Shown: positions 35,321 to 44,216, counted from the first letter of the stretch. The stretch is 64,000 nucleotides of DNA from JAYPHU01 sp038127535 (GCA_038127535.1 JAYPHU010000003.1:1-64000); one strand, 5' to 3'. Translations and numbers: made by a program. The notes: generated by a model from the letters alone, not told the origin.

Positions 35321-36646
35321 TTAATCAAGGGATATCTTGAGATTGTAGCCCAGGAACTCCGGCAGCCAGAGGGCCAGCGCTGGGAACAGAATGATGATGG
35401 TGATCCGTACGATGTCCGCATAGAAGAACGGCAGGATGCCCCGGAAGATGACGTTCAGGGGGATGGTCTTAGCCACTCCAAATAAAACGAAGACGTTCAT
35501 CCCGATAGGCGGCGTGATCATGCCGACCTCGATCACCATGACCAGGATCACCCCCCACCAAATCGGGTGATAGCCCAAGTCCAGGATCAATGGGAACACG
35601 AACGGCAGGGTGATCACCATGGCGGCGATGGTGTCAAACACGCTGCCCAGGATCAGATAGACGACCATAAGCACAAAGATGACCATCAGCGGATGTAGAT
35701 TGGCGTCGGCGATCAGGGTAACCAGCGCGTCCGGCATTTTGGACAGCGTGATGAAGCTGGAAAACACGGACGCGCCGGCAATGATCAAATAGATCATGGC
35801 GGTGTTGGCCGCGGTGTCTTTCAGGACATCCCAGAACGCGTCCATGGTCATTTTGCGCCGGCCTATGGCGAACAGGAACGCAAGGCCTGCGCCCAGGGAG
35901 GCCGCCTCATTGACCGTAAAGACGCCGCCATAAATACCGCCGATCACGGCCAGCAGAAGCACCAGCACGCCCCAGCTTTCCTTGAGAACGCCCAGCCGCT
36001 CCGGCCAGGGCATCCGGTCGCCCGCAGGTCCGATCTCCGGGTTGCGGGCGACCAGGATATTGATCGCAATGAAATGCGCGCCGATGGCTATAATGCCAGG
36101 GATCAATGCCGCGACAAACAGCGTGATCACGAACTGCTCGGTCAAGAAGGCATAGATCACCATCACCACGCTGGGCGGGATCAGCATACCCAATGTGCCG
36201 CCGGCGGCGATGGAACCGGTCGCCAATGTGGTCGAATAACCCCGGCTCAGCATTTCGGGCAAAGCGACCCGGCCCATGGTCGCCGCCGTCGCCAATGATG
36301 AGCCACAGACCGCGCCAAAACCCGCGCAGCCGCCGATGGTCGCCAAAGCGAGACCGCCCCGGCGGTGTCCGACAAAGGCATAGGCCAGCCGGTAGATATC
36401 AGATGAAAGCCCGCTGATGCCGGCAAAGCTACCCATCAGCAGAAACAGCGGGATCACCGCCAGATCGAGGCTGGAAATCACACTGACGGGCTCGGTAGCC
36501 AACAGCGACATGGCCGGCTTCCAGCCGCCCAACGCGCCGAACCCAACCACGCCGGCGGTCGCCATGGCGACGCCGATGGGCACATGCAGCGCGATCAGCA
36601 CAAACATGCCGACCAGGCCCAGAGTGGCGATGAGAATGGGATCCAT
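35321..36646 (-). CDS. dctM: TRAP transporter large permease subunit
   Basis: The 441-residue protein has about 12 to 13 membrane segments and typical DctM stretches (HVPIGVAMATAGVVGF, GGTLGMLIPPSVVMVIY and EVGMITPPIGMNVF). It forms the cation-driven channel of a TRAP transporter with the small subunit encoded just upstream. Genes dctP, dctQ and dctM follow each other with gaps of 27 and 14 bases. The ribosome site AAGGAA precedes its ATG. The substrate is likely a carboxylate. Confidence 0.93.
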   Translation of the reverse strand: MDPILIATLGLVGMFVLIALHVPIGVAMATAGVVGFGALGGWKPAMSLLATEPVSVISSLDLAVIPLFLLMGSFAGISGLSSDIYRLAYAFVGHRRGGLALATIGGCAGFGAVCGSSLATAATMGRVALPEMLSRGYSTTLATGSIAAGGTLGMLIPPSVVMVIYAFLTEQFVITLFVAALIPGIIAIGAHFIAINILVARNPEIGPAGDRMPWPERLGVLKESWGVLVLLLAVIGGIYGGVFTVNEAASLGAGLAFLFAIGRRKMTMDAFWDVLKDTAANTAMIYLIIAGASVFSSFITLSKMPDALVTLIADANLHPLMVIFVLMVVYLILGSVFDTIAAMVITLPFVFPLILDLGYHPIWWGVILVMVIEVGMITPPIGMNVFVLFGVAKTIPLNVIFRGILPFFYADIVRITIIILFPALALWLPEFLGYNLKISLD

Positions 36647-36660
36647 GACTGAACGGTTCC

Positions 36661-37194
36661 TTAGTGACCCGGCGGCTGTGCAGCCAGGTCTTCACCGCCG
36701 GCCATGGCGATGTGATAGGTCTGGATCAGCACGGCGAGCTGGATCGGTACGCAGGTGATCATGAACACGGTCGCCGCCGTCCACCAGGGCGCGACCGGCA
36801 GGGCGAGAATCCACGTAGTCTCACCGCTCTCGAACATTTCCTCGGTGAACAGGTAGAGCTGCCACGAGAGGAGCGTGAAAAACACCGTGGTGACCAGGGC
36901 GGCGAACACTTCCAGCCAGGCATGGCCCCGTCGGCCCAGCGCCTTGCCCAGAAACGTGATGGAGATGTGGTGCCGCTCTGCCAGGGCCAGCGGAAAGAAG
37001 GTGGAGATGACCACCGCGACCATCAATCGGCCCAAATCCGCGACACCATCCATGGGACTGTTCAACAGCCAGCGCATCAGCACGTCGGCGATGGTGATGA
37101 GCGCCAGCGCCACCAGCCCGACAAGGCCGGCGATGGCGAACAAACGGGCGGCACGTGTGCCGCCCGTCAGTAACGATCCCATGGGATTAGACAC
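36661..37194 (-). CDS. dctQ: TRAP transporter small permease subunit
   Basis: The 177-residue protein has four hydrophobic segments and the DctQ signature ADVLMRWLLNSPMDGVADLGR near 47, with FLGKALGRRG in the cytoplasmic part. It partners the large permease. A GTG start at 37194 was taken; an ATG four codons downstream (37182) is equally possible. It lies between the binding protein and the large permease genes. Confidence 0.9.
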   Translation of the reverse strand: MSNPMGSLLTGGTRAARLFAIAGLVGLVALALITIADVLMRWLLNSPMDGVADLGRLMVAVVISTFFPLALAERHHISITFLGKALGRRGHAWLEVFAALVTTVFFTLLSWQLYLFTEEMFESGETTWILALPVAPWWTAATVFMITCVPIQLAVLIQTYHIAMAGGEDLAAQPPGH

Positions 37195-37221
37195 GAACGA
37201 GTGCCGGGAAAGCAGCTTTCG

Positions 37222-38220
37222 CTACTTGCCCGCCCGTGCGTTGGCCAGCTCTTCCTTCAGGGCCGCCAGCAATTTCGGGCCCTTCGGGTGCTTCTTCAGC
37301 CAGTCCTGGGTCACCCCGTCCAGCGTATCCGCCCAGGCCTTCTGCGCAGCGGCATCGGGGAAGACGAACTTGTGGTCGGGACGGGCCTGCGTCCGCTTCA
37401 GACGATCCGCTTGGATATCGAAGTGCACCTGACCGAACTTCTTGGAGAGGCTCAGACCGGAATGCTTGTCGATGCTGGCCCGCGCCTTAGCGGACAGACC
37501 GTCATAGACTTTCTTGTTGAACAGCACCGTCAGAGGCACCGTGCCCAGGCGCGCCATGTAGTGGTGCTTGGCCACTTCGACGATGCGGAAAGCGTACATC
37601 ACGTTCCATTCAGCGGCAGAACCGTCCAGCACGCCCTTGGAGATGTTTTCCGCCACGGCCGGGATCGGCATGCCGACCGGCACGGCACCCAAGGCCTTCA
37701 TGGAGGCGCCCGCCACCGGGCCACCGGCGCGGAGCTTCATGCCTTTAAGGTCCGCGATCTTGGTCACCGGCTTCACCGTGTTGATGAAGTACGGATGAGT
37801 CGTGGACAACAGCGGCACGTAGAAATCGCCATAACCGTCCAGCAGGCCCCGGTCATAGAGCTTGCGGAAAGCATAAGAAGACTCTTTCACGTCGTTGATC
37901 ACATTCGGCAGTTCCATGACCTGGTTGTCGGGGAACCGGCCGGGCGTATAGGCCGGCACGATCCAGGCCATATCGGCCACGCCGTCCAAGACCATTTTCA
38001 ACTGCAGGCGCGGGCTCCGGCCCAGCGCACCGCTCGGGAACTTGTCAATTTTGACATGACCTTCGGCCGTGATGGCGTCGGCCCACGGGCCCACCACTTG
38101 AGAGAAGGTCGGGTCCTTCGGCGGCGCGAAGAATGACAGTTTCAGGGTCTTTTCGGCGGCGTCCGCCGTGGTGCCCATGAGGGCTAAAGCCGCCGCAGCG
38201 ACAAAAGTCTTCTTAAACAT
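37222..38220 (-). CDS. dctP: TRAP transporter periplasmic solute-binding protein
   Basis: The 332-residue protein begins with a signal peptide ending TADA and continues with the DctP fold (TLKLSFFAPPKDPTFSQVVG). The ligand-arginine motif of the family is seen as MKLRAGGPVAGASMKALG around 158-175. It captures a carboxylate in the periplasm and passes it to DctQ and DctM. The start at 38220 has AGGAGA 7 bases upstream; a longer in-frame start at 38247 precedes that site and is rejected. The ligand is unknown. Confidence 0.92.
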   Translation of the reverse strand: MFKKTFVAAAALALMGTTADAAEKTLKLSFFAPPKDPTFSQVVGPWADAITAEGHVKIDKFPSGALGRSPRLQLKMVLDGVADMAWIVPAYTPGRFPDNQVMELPNVINDVKESSYAFRKLYDRGLLDGYGDFYVPLLSTTHPYFINTVKPVTKIADLKGMKLRAGGPVAGASMKALGAVPVGMPIPAVAENISKGVLDGSAAEWNVMYAFRIVEVAKHHYMARLGTVPLTVLFNKKVYDGLSAKARASIDKHSGLSLSKKFGQVHFDIQADRLKRTQARPDHKFVFPDAAAQKAWADTLDGVTQDWLKKHPKGPKLLAALKEELANARAGK

Positions 38221-38316
38221 GAATGCTCTCCTGTTAAAAAAGTACACTTACTAAATGGTGTGTTGCGCGCAGTCTCCCCAATATCAGCGGTACTGCAAGG
38301 AGAAATTGGTCTTCTC

Positions 38317-39369
38317 CTAAATCGTCTCCGGCGGTGCGACCCCCGCCGTTTCCGCCGCGGCCAGCAACGCGTCCCACACGCCCTTGGGCAGCGGGATGCC
38401 GTCTTTCATCCGGCGCTCCCGTTCCAGGTCACCCCGCTCTCCGGGCAGCAACAGTTTGTCGACCTCGCCGTTGGTGGGCTGCGCGCCGATGACCTCCGCC
38501 AGGGAACTCACCTGCGCCCGGTAATCCGCCGCCGGACCGAACGCCGCCGGATCAAGCGCAATGGCCGCGCCGTTCATATTGATTTCCTTGTCGCCGTTCA
38601 GCGCGTCCGTGAGAACCGGATTGCCGCCCATCAGGCTGACTAAGCATTCAATCATCAAAGAAAGACCCGAGCCTTTAGGACCCGCCATGGGCGCAACGGT
38701 GACCGCCTTGTCAGGATCAGTGGCGGGCGCGCCGTTCGCGTCCACCGCCCAGCCCTCTTCCAACGGGGTCTTATTGCGCCGGGCCGCCATGATCTTGCCC
38801 AAGGGCACCGTCGCGGTCGACATATCGAACACGATGGGCCCGCGATCCTTGGCCGGCACGGCGATAGCGATCGGGTTGGTGGAAACCACCGGGCCTTTAC
38901 TGCCGTAATAGCTCATAAAGGGGCGTGACGCGGCCATGATGATGGCGGCAAAGCCGGCTTCGGCGATCTCCAAAGCGAACTGGCCGATGGCGCCTGAATG
39001 CGAGGTGTTTTGCGCGATGCACCAGCCGATCTTGGCCTCCTTCGCTCGTTCGATGGCCAACTCGGCGGCCTTCTTCATGCCGACCGGGCCAGGGGCCTTA
39101 TCTACATTGACCAGGGCGAACGGGCCGTCGTTCAGAAGCACCTTCATCTCAGGGGTCGGGTTCACTCCGCCAATTTCGACCAGTTCCATATAGCGCGGCA
39201 CGCGTAACACGCCGTGGGTATCGACACCTCGGAGGTTCGCCCAGACGAGACTCTCCGACCACATGAGCGCGTGTTCCGGCGACAGGCCGGCGGTCTCGAA
39301 TATCCCGGCCGCGCACCGGGTCAGGTCATCGGCGCGTACCCGGACCGGTGTTGGTGCCCCGCCGGCCAC
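38317..39369 (-). CDS. Ldh family (YlbC/MdhG-like) 2-hydroxyacid dehydrogenase
   Basis: The 350-residue protein belongs to the type-2 malate/L-lactate dehydrogenase family, which has a non-Rossmann NAD(P)-binding fold. Recognisable stretches are LRGVDTHGVLRVPRY near 49, NTSHSGAIGQFALEIAEAGF near 142, STNPIAIAVPAK near 183 and GPKGSGLSLMIE near 250. Such enzymes oxidise or reduce 2-hydroxyacids, including ureidoglycolate and sulfolactate. A GTG start lies two bases after the upstream hydrolase stop, so they are coupled. Confidence 0.88.
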   Translation of the reverse strand: MAGGAPTPVRVRADDLTRCAAGIFETAGLSPEHALMWSESLVWANLRGVDTHGVLRVPRYMELVEIGGVNPTPEMKVLLNDGPFALVNVDKAPGPVGMKKAAELAIERAKEAKIGWCIAQNTSHSGAIGQFALEIAEAGFAAIIMAASRPFMSYYGSKGPVVSTNPIAIAVPAKDRGPIVFDMSTATVPLGKIMAARRNKTPLEEGWAVDANGAPATDPDKAVTVAPMAGPKGSGLSLMIECLVSLMGGNPVLTDALNGDKEINMNGAAIALDPAAFGPAADYRAQVSSLAEVIGAQPTNGEVDKLLLPGERGDLERERRMKDGIPLPKGVWDALLAAAETAGVAPPETI

Positions 39370-39371
39370 GC

Positions 39372-40244
39372 TTAGCTCTTATCCGCCGGGAAGTTCTTGT
39401 CCAGCCAGCCTTTGAGGATGCCGCGGGTCCGTTCATCATCTCCAGACAACGGGAAGTGATCGGTGCCGGAAATCAGCACCAGGTCCTTCGGATGGCCCGC
39501 CAACTCCCACATGCGGATGGATTGCTCCGTCGGCGTCACCGTGTCCCGGGACGCGTGCAGGAACAGGATCGGCCGGGGCGCAATGTAGTGGATCACCTCT
39601 TCCGCCTTGAAATCGAACATGCTCTGCGCCGTGTCGGCGGAGACTTCCATCAGCGCCTGGGGCGACAGGTTCTTGCGCAGATGCTCGGCCATGGGCACCA
39701 CGTCAAAGCGCGGCACCATCGGCGCCTTACCGGTGCGTTCTTTCTCCGCCCGGCCGTTTTCCAGCAGCGCCACAAACTTGTCCCAGTTCTCGCCCAGATG
39801 CTGGCCCTGGAACTTGCGCTCCCCATGGCCCCAGCCGCAGGACGAAATAATCGCGGCAAAGCGCTGATCGAGGGAGGCCGTGTAGCAGGCCACCGCCGCG
39901 CCGAAGCTATGGCCGATCACCGCCACCCGGTCCGGATCGATCTCCGGGCGTTCCAACAGCCAGTTGAGCGCGTTCTTGGTGTCCGCCACCTGATCGAAGC
40001 AGAGGACATAGCCGCGCTCCCCGCCGCTTTTGCCGCAGCCCCGGAAATCAAACCGCAGAGAGGCATAGCCCCAGTCGGTAAACATCCGGGCCATAATCTC
40101 GGAATGGCTTTGATCCTTGGAGCCGATAAAGCCATGCAGGATGATGATCGCCGGCAGCTTCTCGCCCTCTTTGTAGTCGTCGGGGATGTGCAGATCGCCC
40201 GCCAGTTCGATGCCGTCGGAAATGATGGTGACTTCTTGTTCCAT
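39372..40244 (-). CDS. Alpha/beta-hydrolase (peptidase S15/dienelactone-hydrolase-like)
   Basis: The 290-residue cytoplasmic hydrolase has an oxyanion region at LHGFIGSKDQ (36-45), the nucleophile elbow GHSFGAA with Ser113 and a C-terminal SGTDHFPLSGDDE containing the likely His. The FRGCGKSGGERG motif is shared with FrsA and BAAT-like hydrolases. In this operon it may cleave a ring-fission product or an ester, an inference. It lies 36 bases after the extradiol dioxygenase and 2 bases before the dehydrogenase gene. Confidence 0.82.
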   Translation of the reverse strand: MEQEVTIISDGIELAGDLHIPDDYKEGEKLPAIIILHGFIGSKDQSHSEIMARMFTDWGYASLRFDFRGCGKSGGERGYVLCFDQVADTKNALNWLLERPEIDPDRVAVIGHSFGAAVACYTASLDQRFAAIISSCGWGHGERKFQGQHLGENWDKFVALLENGRAEKERTGKAPMVPRFDVVPMAEHLRKNLSPQALMEVSADTAQSMFDFKAEEVIHYIAPRPILFLHASRDTVTPTEQSIRMWELAGHPKDLVLISGTDHFPLSGDDERTRGILKGWLDKNFPADKS

Positions 40245-40280
40245 GCCTCTAATTCCTGGTGAAGTTAATTTGGAGATTAA

Positions 40281-41234
40281 TTAAACGCTGGCCGCGTCTC
40301 GGAACGCCTGGGGCGCTTGCGGCCCCCATTGGGAGCGCAAGCCCCGGCTGCGCGGGACAAACTGATAAACGTGCTGATCGTTGACCAGGTCCGAATCCGT
40401 CCAGTGCTCGTGCATGCGGCCCCACGGGTCGAACCAATAGTCAAAGATCTGGCTGCCCAGCAGATGCCGGCCGATGCCCCAGCAGTGGTCGTACTCTTTC
40501 TCGGACAGGTAATCGTGGCCGGCCCACAGGTCGTCCAGGTCCTGAACCTCAAACGACACATGATTGAGGCCGTTCTTAGTGTGCTTGCCGAACATCATGG
40601 TGTGATGGTCGGTATAGTCCGAGCCCCGGTCCGCATGAATAAAGCAGGCCAGGACATCATCCTCGTCGTCTTCGGCGTGCACCATCTCGGTCGGCTTGAA
40701 GCCCAAATGCCGGTGCGCCCAGTCGACAGACGGCCGCACCTCCGGCGTGCTGAACACCGCGTGACCGATCCGCTTGACCAGGGACGGCTGCACATCGGTC
40801 CGCATGTACTCTCCCTGGCGCACCCGCGCGGGCCCGGTGTTCATCAATTGGCGTTCCACCGGCAGGGCGGAGACCTGGTCCAGCCCGTGCACCACCTCGA
40901 TTTGGAAACCATTGTGGCTGGTGAGGCGCACCCGCTTGCCGCCGCCGGGCTCGTTGATGTCTTCCACGTCGGATGCGCCGTCGCCTTTGTCGGCGAGCCG
41001 GTCGAGATCAGACGCGCTGTTCGCATGGAACGCCACGCCGATAACCTTGGGCGGGCCCAATTCGGTCACGTGGAGATGATGCTCCGCGTCGGTGCCCCGC
41101 ATATAGAGCGCGGTCTCCGTCCGCTCCGCCTTTTGCAGACCGAAGTCGGTCAGAAAGGTCTCGGCTTGGTCCAGGTCCGGCGATTGCAGCCGGATCCAGG
41201 CGATGTCGCGCGCTTTGATGATGGGATCGTTCAT
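40281..41234 (-). CDS. Class I extradiol (meta-cleavage) dioxygenase, paralogue
   Basis: The 317-residue two-module VOC protein is a paralogue of the one at 15878. The class I metal ligands are H158, H225 (LNHVSFEV) and E276 (GRMHEHW). The signature HLLGSQIFDYWFDPWGR occurs near 257. It is the first gene of the seven-gene minus-strand block with a hydrolase, dehydrogenase, TRAP transporter and quinone reductase. This suggests that a catechol-type compound made from an imported carboxylate is cleaved. Confidence 0.87.
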   Translation of the reverse strand: MNDPIIKARDIAWIRLQSPDLDQAETFLTDFGLQKAERTETALYMRGTDAEHHLHVTELGPPKVIGVAFHANSASDLDRLADKGDGASDVEDINEPGGGKRVRLTSHNGFQIEVVHGLDQVSALPVERQLMNTGPARVRQGEYMRTDVQPSLVKRIGHAVFSTPEVRPSVDWAHRHLGFKPTEMVHAEDDEDDVLACFIHADRGSDYTDHHTMMFGKHTKNGLNHVSFEVQDLDDLWAGHDYLSEKEYDHCWGIGRHLLGSQIFDYWFDPWGRMHEHWTDSDLVNDQHVYQFVPRSRGLRSQWGPQAPQAFRDAASV

Positions 41235-41823
41235 GTGGCCTGCTTAGATGTCCGGCGGGTAATGACGTGGTGATGAAAACTGTGTTTGGAATTTTGAAGA
41301 CTTTGCCCCGCCCCCGCAAGCGTTCCTTGGGGAGTGTCGCAAGTCCCCCCCTATCCGGCCGCGTCATCCCCGAGTTGCGAAGCAATTCTCGGGGACCCAT
41401 GGCCGCCGGCGGATGGCCCCCCGAGACTTGGCCTCGCTCTCGTGAGCCCAACTCGGGGGCGACGCAGAGAAGGGTTGGTACGGGTAAAACAGATTAAATT
41501 AACCACGAAGATCACGAAGTTCACGAAGGAGGAGCAATCCCCGGACGCCTTCGTGTGCTTTGTGTCCTTTGTGGTTTAAATTTTTTCTCCCCAGACCCAA
41601 CCGCGTCGTGCCGACCCGCCCAATTCATTTGGGCGGTTGTCGGGTATCCATGGGCATGGGTTGCATGGACCCCCGAGAATTGCTGCGCGGGCCATCCCGA
41701 TCAAGTTATCACCCCTCCCTTGATGGGAGGGGTCGCGCGAACGCGCGGGGGAGGGTGAAACCAAAGAACACCCCCTCCCTTACCCTCCCCCATCAAGGGG
41801 GAGGGGACAATTCATAACAGCCC
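41235..41823. repeat. Repeat-rich intergenic region, 589 bases
   Basis: No credible gene is present. It holds a palindromic element (41361-41465) with inner arms ccccgag (41368-41374) and ctcgggg (41388-41394), the second CACGAAG element (41499-41580), and a set of cccctccc/gggagggg hairpins (41709-41811) whose first hairpin is 41712-41719 paired with 41725-41732. The mix resembles that at 18885-19552. Confidence 0.7.
41499..41580. repeat. CACGAAG palindromic intergenic repeat, copy 2
   Basis: The left arm reads ttaaccacgaag with two further CACGAAG units at nine-base spacing. The right arm contains cttcgtg and ctttgtg units and ends gtggtttaaa. It matches copy 1 (19317-19396) closely in the arms, while the central 25 or so bases differ. 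Confidence 0.75.
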
Positions 41824-42237
41824 CTACCGCTTTTCCTTCTCGGCGATCGGGGCGCCGTTTTCCTTCCATGCGCCGAAGCCGCCTTCGAAGTGCGCGGCGT
41901 TGGGAAAGCCCATGTCCTTGAGCGTTTTGCAGGACAGGGCCGAGCGCCAGGCCGAGGCGCAATACAGCACATAGGTCTTGGACTCATCGCCCAGCCAGTC
42001 CTTGTAATAGGGGCTGTCCGGGTCGAACCAGAATTCGAGCATGCCGCGGGGCACGTGGCTGGCGCCGGGCACCATGCCTTCCCGCTCCAATTCCCGAATA
42101 TCGCGGATATCGATAAAGACCAGACTGTCGTCCCCGTCGGCGTGACGTTTAATTGCCTCGTCGATGGGGATTGTGGTGATTTGAGCGTTCGCCTCGGCGA
42201 CCAGTTGTTTGACGCCCTTGTCGATTGTGATGGCCAT
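41824..42237 (-). CDS. Rhodanese-like (sulfurtransferase) protein
   Basis: The 137-residue single-domain rhodanese has FIDIRDIRELEREGMVPGA near 46-64 and an active-site loop YCASAWRSA near 100, with the persulfide-forming Cys and a final Arg. It closes with HFEGGFGAW. It could transfer sulfur or handle reactive sulfur species. It lies 17 bases after the GrdB-like gene, so the two are probably co-transcribed. Confidence 0.86.
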   Translation of the reverse strand: MAITIDKGVKQLVAEANAQITTIPIDEAIKRHADGDDSLVFIDIRDIRELEREGMVPGASHVPRGMLEFWFDPDSPYYKDWLGDESKTYVLYCASAWRSALSCKTLKDMGFPNAAHFEGGFGAWKENGAPIAEKEKR

Positions 42238-42254
42238 GAGTGAGCTTCCTCCGC

Positions 42255-43172
42255 TTATCCGTTGATGGTCTTTTGCCGCAATTCCTTAGCCGCGATGCGC
42301 ACGGCTTCGTTCTCGGCCCGCATTTCGGCCAGTTCGGCCTCAGAATATTTGTCCACGTTGTTGTAGTCCCGCTTCCAGCTTGGGTCCTCCGACCAGATAA
42401 TCGGCGACTGCACCGTGGTGCGCGGGCCTGTGGCGGATTCCAACAGTGTGAGCCCCTTCTCCAACGTCTCGGCTTGCGAGTCCGGCTCATGGGGCCGGCC
42501 GGCGGGGTTACCGAGCGGGAAATCACTGAACAGGAAACGCGGTACGCCGCAATGCTCGACAATGTCCTTAGCGCAGCCCAGAATCACTGTCGCGATGCCG
42601 TTCGCCTCCAAGTGCCGGGCGGTAAGGCTGAGGGTCTGATGACAGACCGGGCAGTTTGGAAATAGCACCGCCGCATCCGCACCGTCTTCTTTACAGCGCC
42701 TCAGAATTTCCGGCGCATCCACCTCCTCCGTATGCCGCTGGCTGCGGTTCGTCGGCGCGCCGTGGAATCGTGGCGCCAGTTTGCCGATCCGTCTCGCCGC
42801 CGCTGCCTCCCGCAACGCCTGCAACGGAAACCAGGCCCGGCTGTCTTCCATGCTAGTGTGGTCCCGGTCGATGGCGACGTGCGAGATACGCAGATCGTGA
42901 TCTTTCGCCGTGTCGCCGGAATAGACCTCATAGAATTTGGCGGCCGCATTATAGGGCGCATTCGGCCCCTGCTCCCCCGCGTCGGCCCGGTAGGGCGCGG
43001 CAGTGGTAATCAGCGCCACGGTGCAGTCCGCCAGCGGCTTATCCAGCGGCTGAAACGGCACGTCGTCAAACTGCGCCCAGACATACGGATTGCCGTAGCC
43101 GAGCGCCAGGTACCAGTCCCTGGTCCGCTGCATATAGGGAATAGGATCGTTCTTTTGATCGCTCTTCGTCAT
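42255..43172 (-). CDS. Glycine/sarcosine/betaine reductase selenoprotein B-like protein, Cys form
   Basis: The 305-residue protein aligns by pattern with GrdB-related proteins: VALITTAAPYRADAGEQGP near 46, VAIDRDHTSMEDSRAWFP near 88 and NCPVCHQT near 173, where the family carries redox-active Cys or Sec. It ends GVPRFLFSDFPLGNPAGRPH. True GrdB is about 430 residues and works with GrdA, GrdC and GrdD, none of which is present. I started at 43172 (MTKSDQKNDP); the longer frame upstream runs antisense into the next gene. It divergently neighbours an amidohydrolase and is followed by a rhodanese. The function in an aerobe is unknown. Confidence 0.68.
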   Translation of the reverse strand: MTKSDQKNDPIPYMQRTRDWYLALGYGNPYVWAQFDDVPFQPLDKPLADCTVALITTAAPYRADAGEQGPNAPYNAAAKFYEVYSGDTAKDHDLRISHVAIDRDHTSMEDSRAWFPLQALREAAAARRIGKLAPRFHGAPTNRSQRHTEEVDAPEILRRCKEDGADAAVLFPNCPVCHQTLSLTARHLEANGIATVILGCAKDIVEHCGVPRFLFSDFPLGNPAGRPHEPDSQAETLEKGLTLLESATGPRTTVQSPIIWSEDPSWKRDYNNVDKYSEAELAEMRAENEAVRIAAKELRQKTING

Positions 43173-43244
43173 CTCACATTGGTTATCGACAATCGGGCGG
43201 GGAAAGTCGATCCTATCGTGAACCATGCCACACGGGGAACGGCA

Positions 43245-44216
43245 ATGATCATCGACATCCATTCGCATATCGTCGACCGGGGATATCTGGAGTCCCTGAC
43301 CGATCTTTGGGGGTTGAAGGCCAGTTCCCCTTCCCCCGGCCACACCCTGTTGCGGAAGGGTGGGCATACGGTGGCCTGGTACTGGGATGAGATGTTCGAT
43401 CGGGACTACCGGCTCCGCGATATGGACAAAAAAGGCATCGACCGGCGGGTGATCTCCCTGTCCACGCCGGAGGTCTACCCCTGGCCGAAGGACGAACAGA
43501 TCGCGCTTTCGCGCAAGATTAACGACACCATCGCCGCGATGTGCACGGCGCACCCGGACCGGTTCACCGGGCTGGCCAGCTTACCACTCGTAGACGTAGA
43601 GGCCTCTTTGGAGGAGCTCGACCGGTGCCTGGGCGAACTGGATATGGCCGGAGTGATGATCGGCTCCAACGTCAAGGGCGTCCCGATGAACGATCCGGGG
43701 TTCGAGGCGATCTGGGAGCGGCTCAACCGGGATCGTATCCCCGTGTTCGAACATCCCATGTTCCCCACCAACACCGACGGAATGGAGGAGTTCGAGCTGC
43801 CGCTTCGCGTCGGCTTTGTGTTTGATACGACCCTGGCGGTCACACGGATGATTTATGGCGGCGTGTTCGAGCGCTATCCCAACTTCCCCTACATCATGGC
43901 GCACACGGGCGGCACGCTGCTGATGGTGATCCAGCGGCTGGACAACGGCTACAAGATTTTCCCGGACTGCCGAGAACATATCACCAAGCCGCCCAGCCAT
44001 TTCGCCAAGAAGCTCTATTACGATTCCGCGTCATTCTTCGCGCCGGCATTGAAGATGGCCTATGACTATCTGGGACCGGAACAAATCCTGTGGGGGACGG
44101 ACGACCCGTATATCGATTCTGATACGGCCCATGTGCGGAAGCTCGGCCTGCCCAACGATGATCAGGCAAAAATTCTGGGCGGCAATGCGGCCAGGCTGCT
44201 GGGACTCGCGAGTTAG
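43245..44216 (+). CDS. Amidohydrolase family 2 protein (fourth copy)
   Basis: The 323-residue protein keeps the metal residues H6 and H8 (DIHSHI), H170 (FEHPMFP), H220 (AHTGGT) and D286 (GTDDPY). It is more distant from the others and lacks the HGGGYLP loop seen in 2042 and 16913. The ATG at 43245 follows GGGGAAC. It is transcribed divergently from the GrdB-like gene 72 bases away, so a shared control region is likely. Substrate unknown; a decarboxylase or hydrolase of an aromatic or acylpyruvate-like acid is plausible. Confidence 0.83.
   Translation: MIIDIHSHIVDRGYLESLTDLWGLKASSPSPGHTLLRKGGHTVAWYWDEMFDRDYRLRDMDKKGIDRRVISLSTPEVYPWPKDEQIALSRKINDTIAAMCTAHPDRFTGLASLPLVDVEASLEELDRCLGELDMAGVMIGSNVKGVPMNDPGFEAIWERLNRDRIPVFEHPMFPTNTDGMEEFELPLRVGFVFDTTLAVTRMIYGGVFERYPNFPYIMAHTGGTLLMVIQRLDNGYKIFPDCREHITKPPSHFAKKLYYDSASFFAPALKMAYDYLGPEQILWGTDDPYIDSDTAHVRKLGLPNDDQAKILGGNAARLLGLAS

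Noticed and set aside
37201..38136. A 311-codon frame antisense to dctP
   Set aside because: It overlaps a gene with a signal peptide and a family fold, and has no ribosome site or motif.
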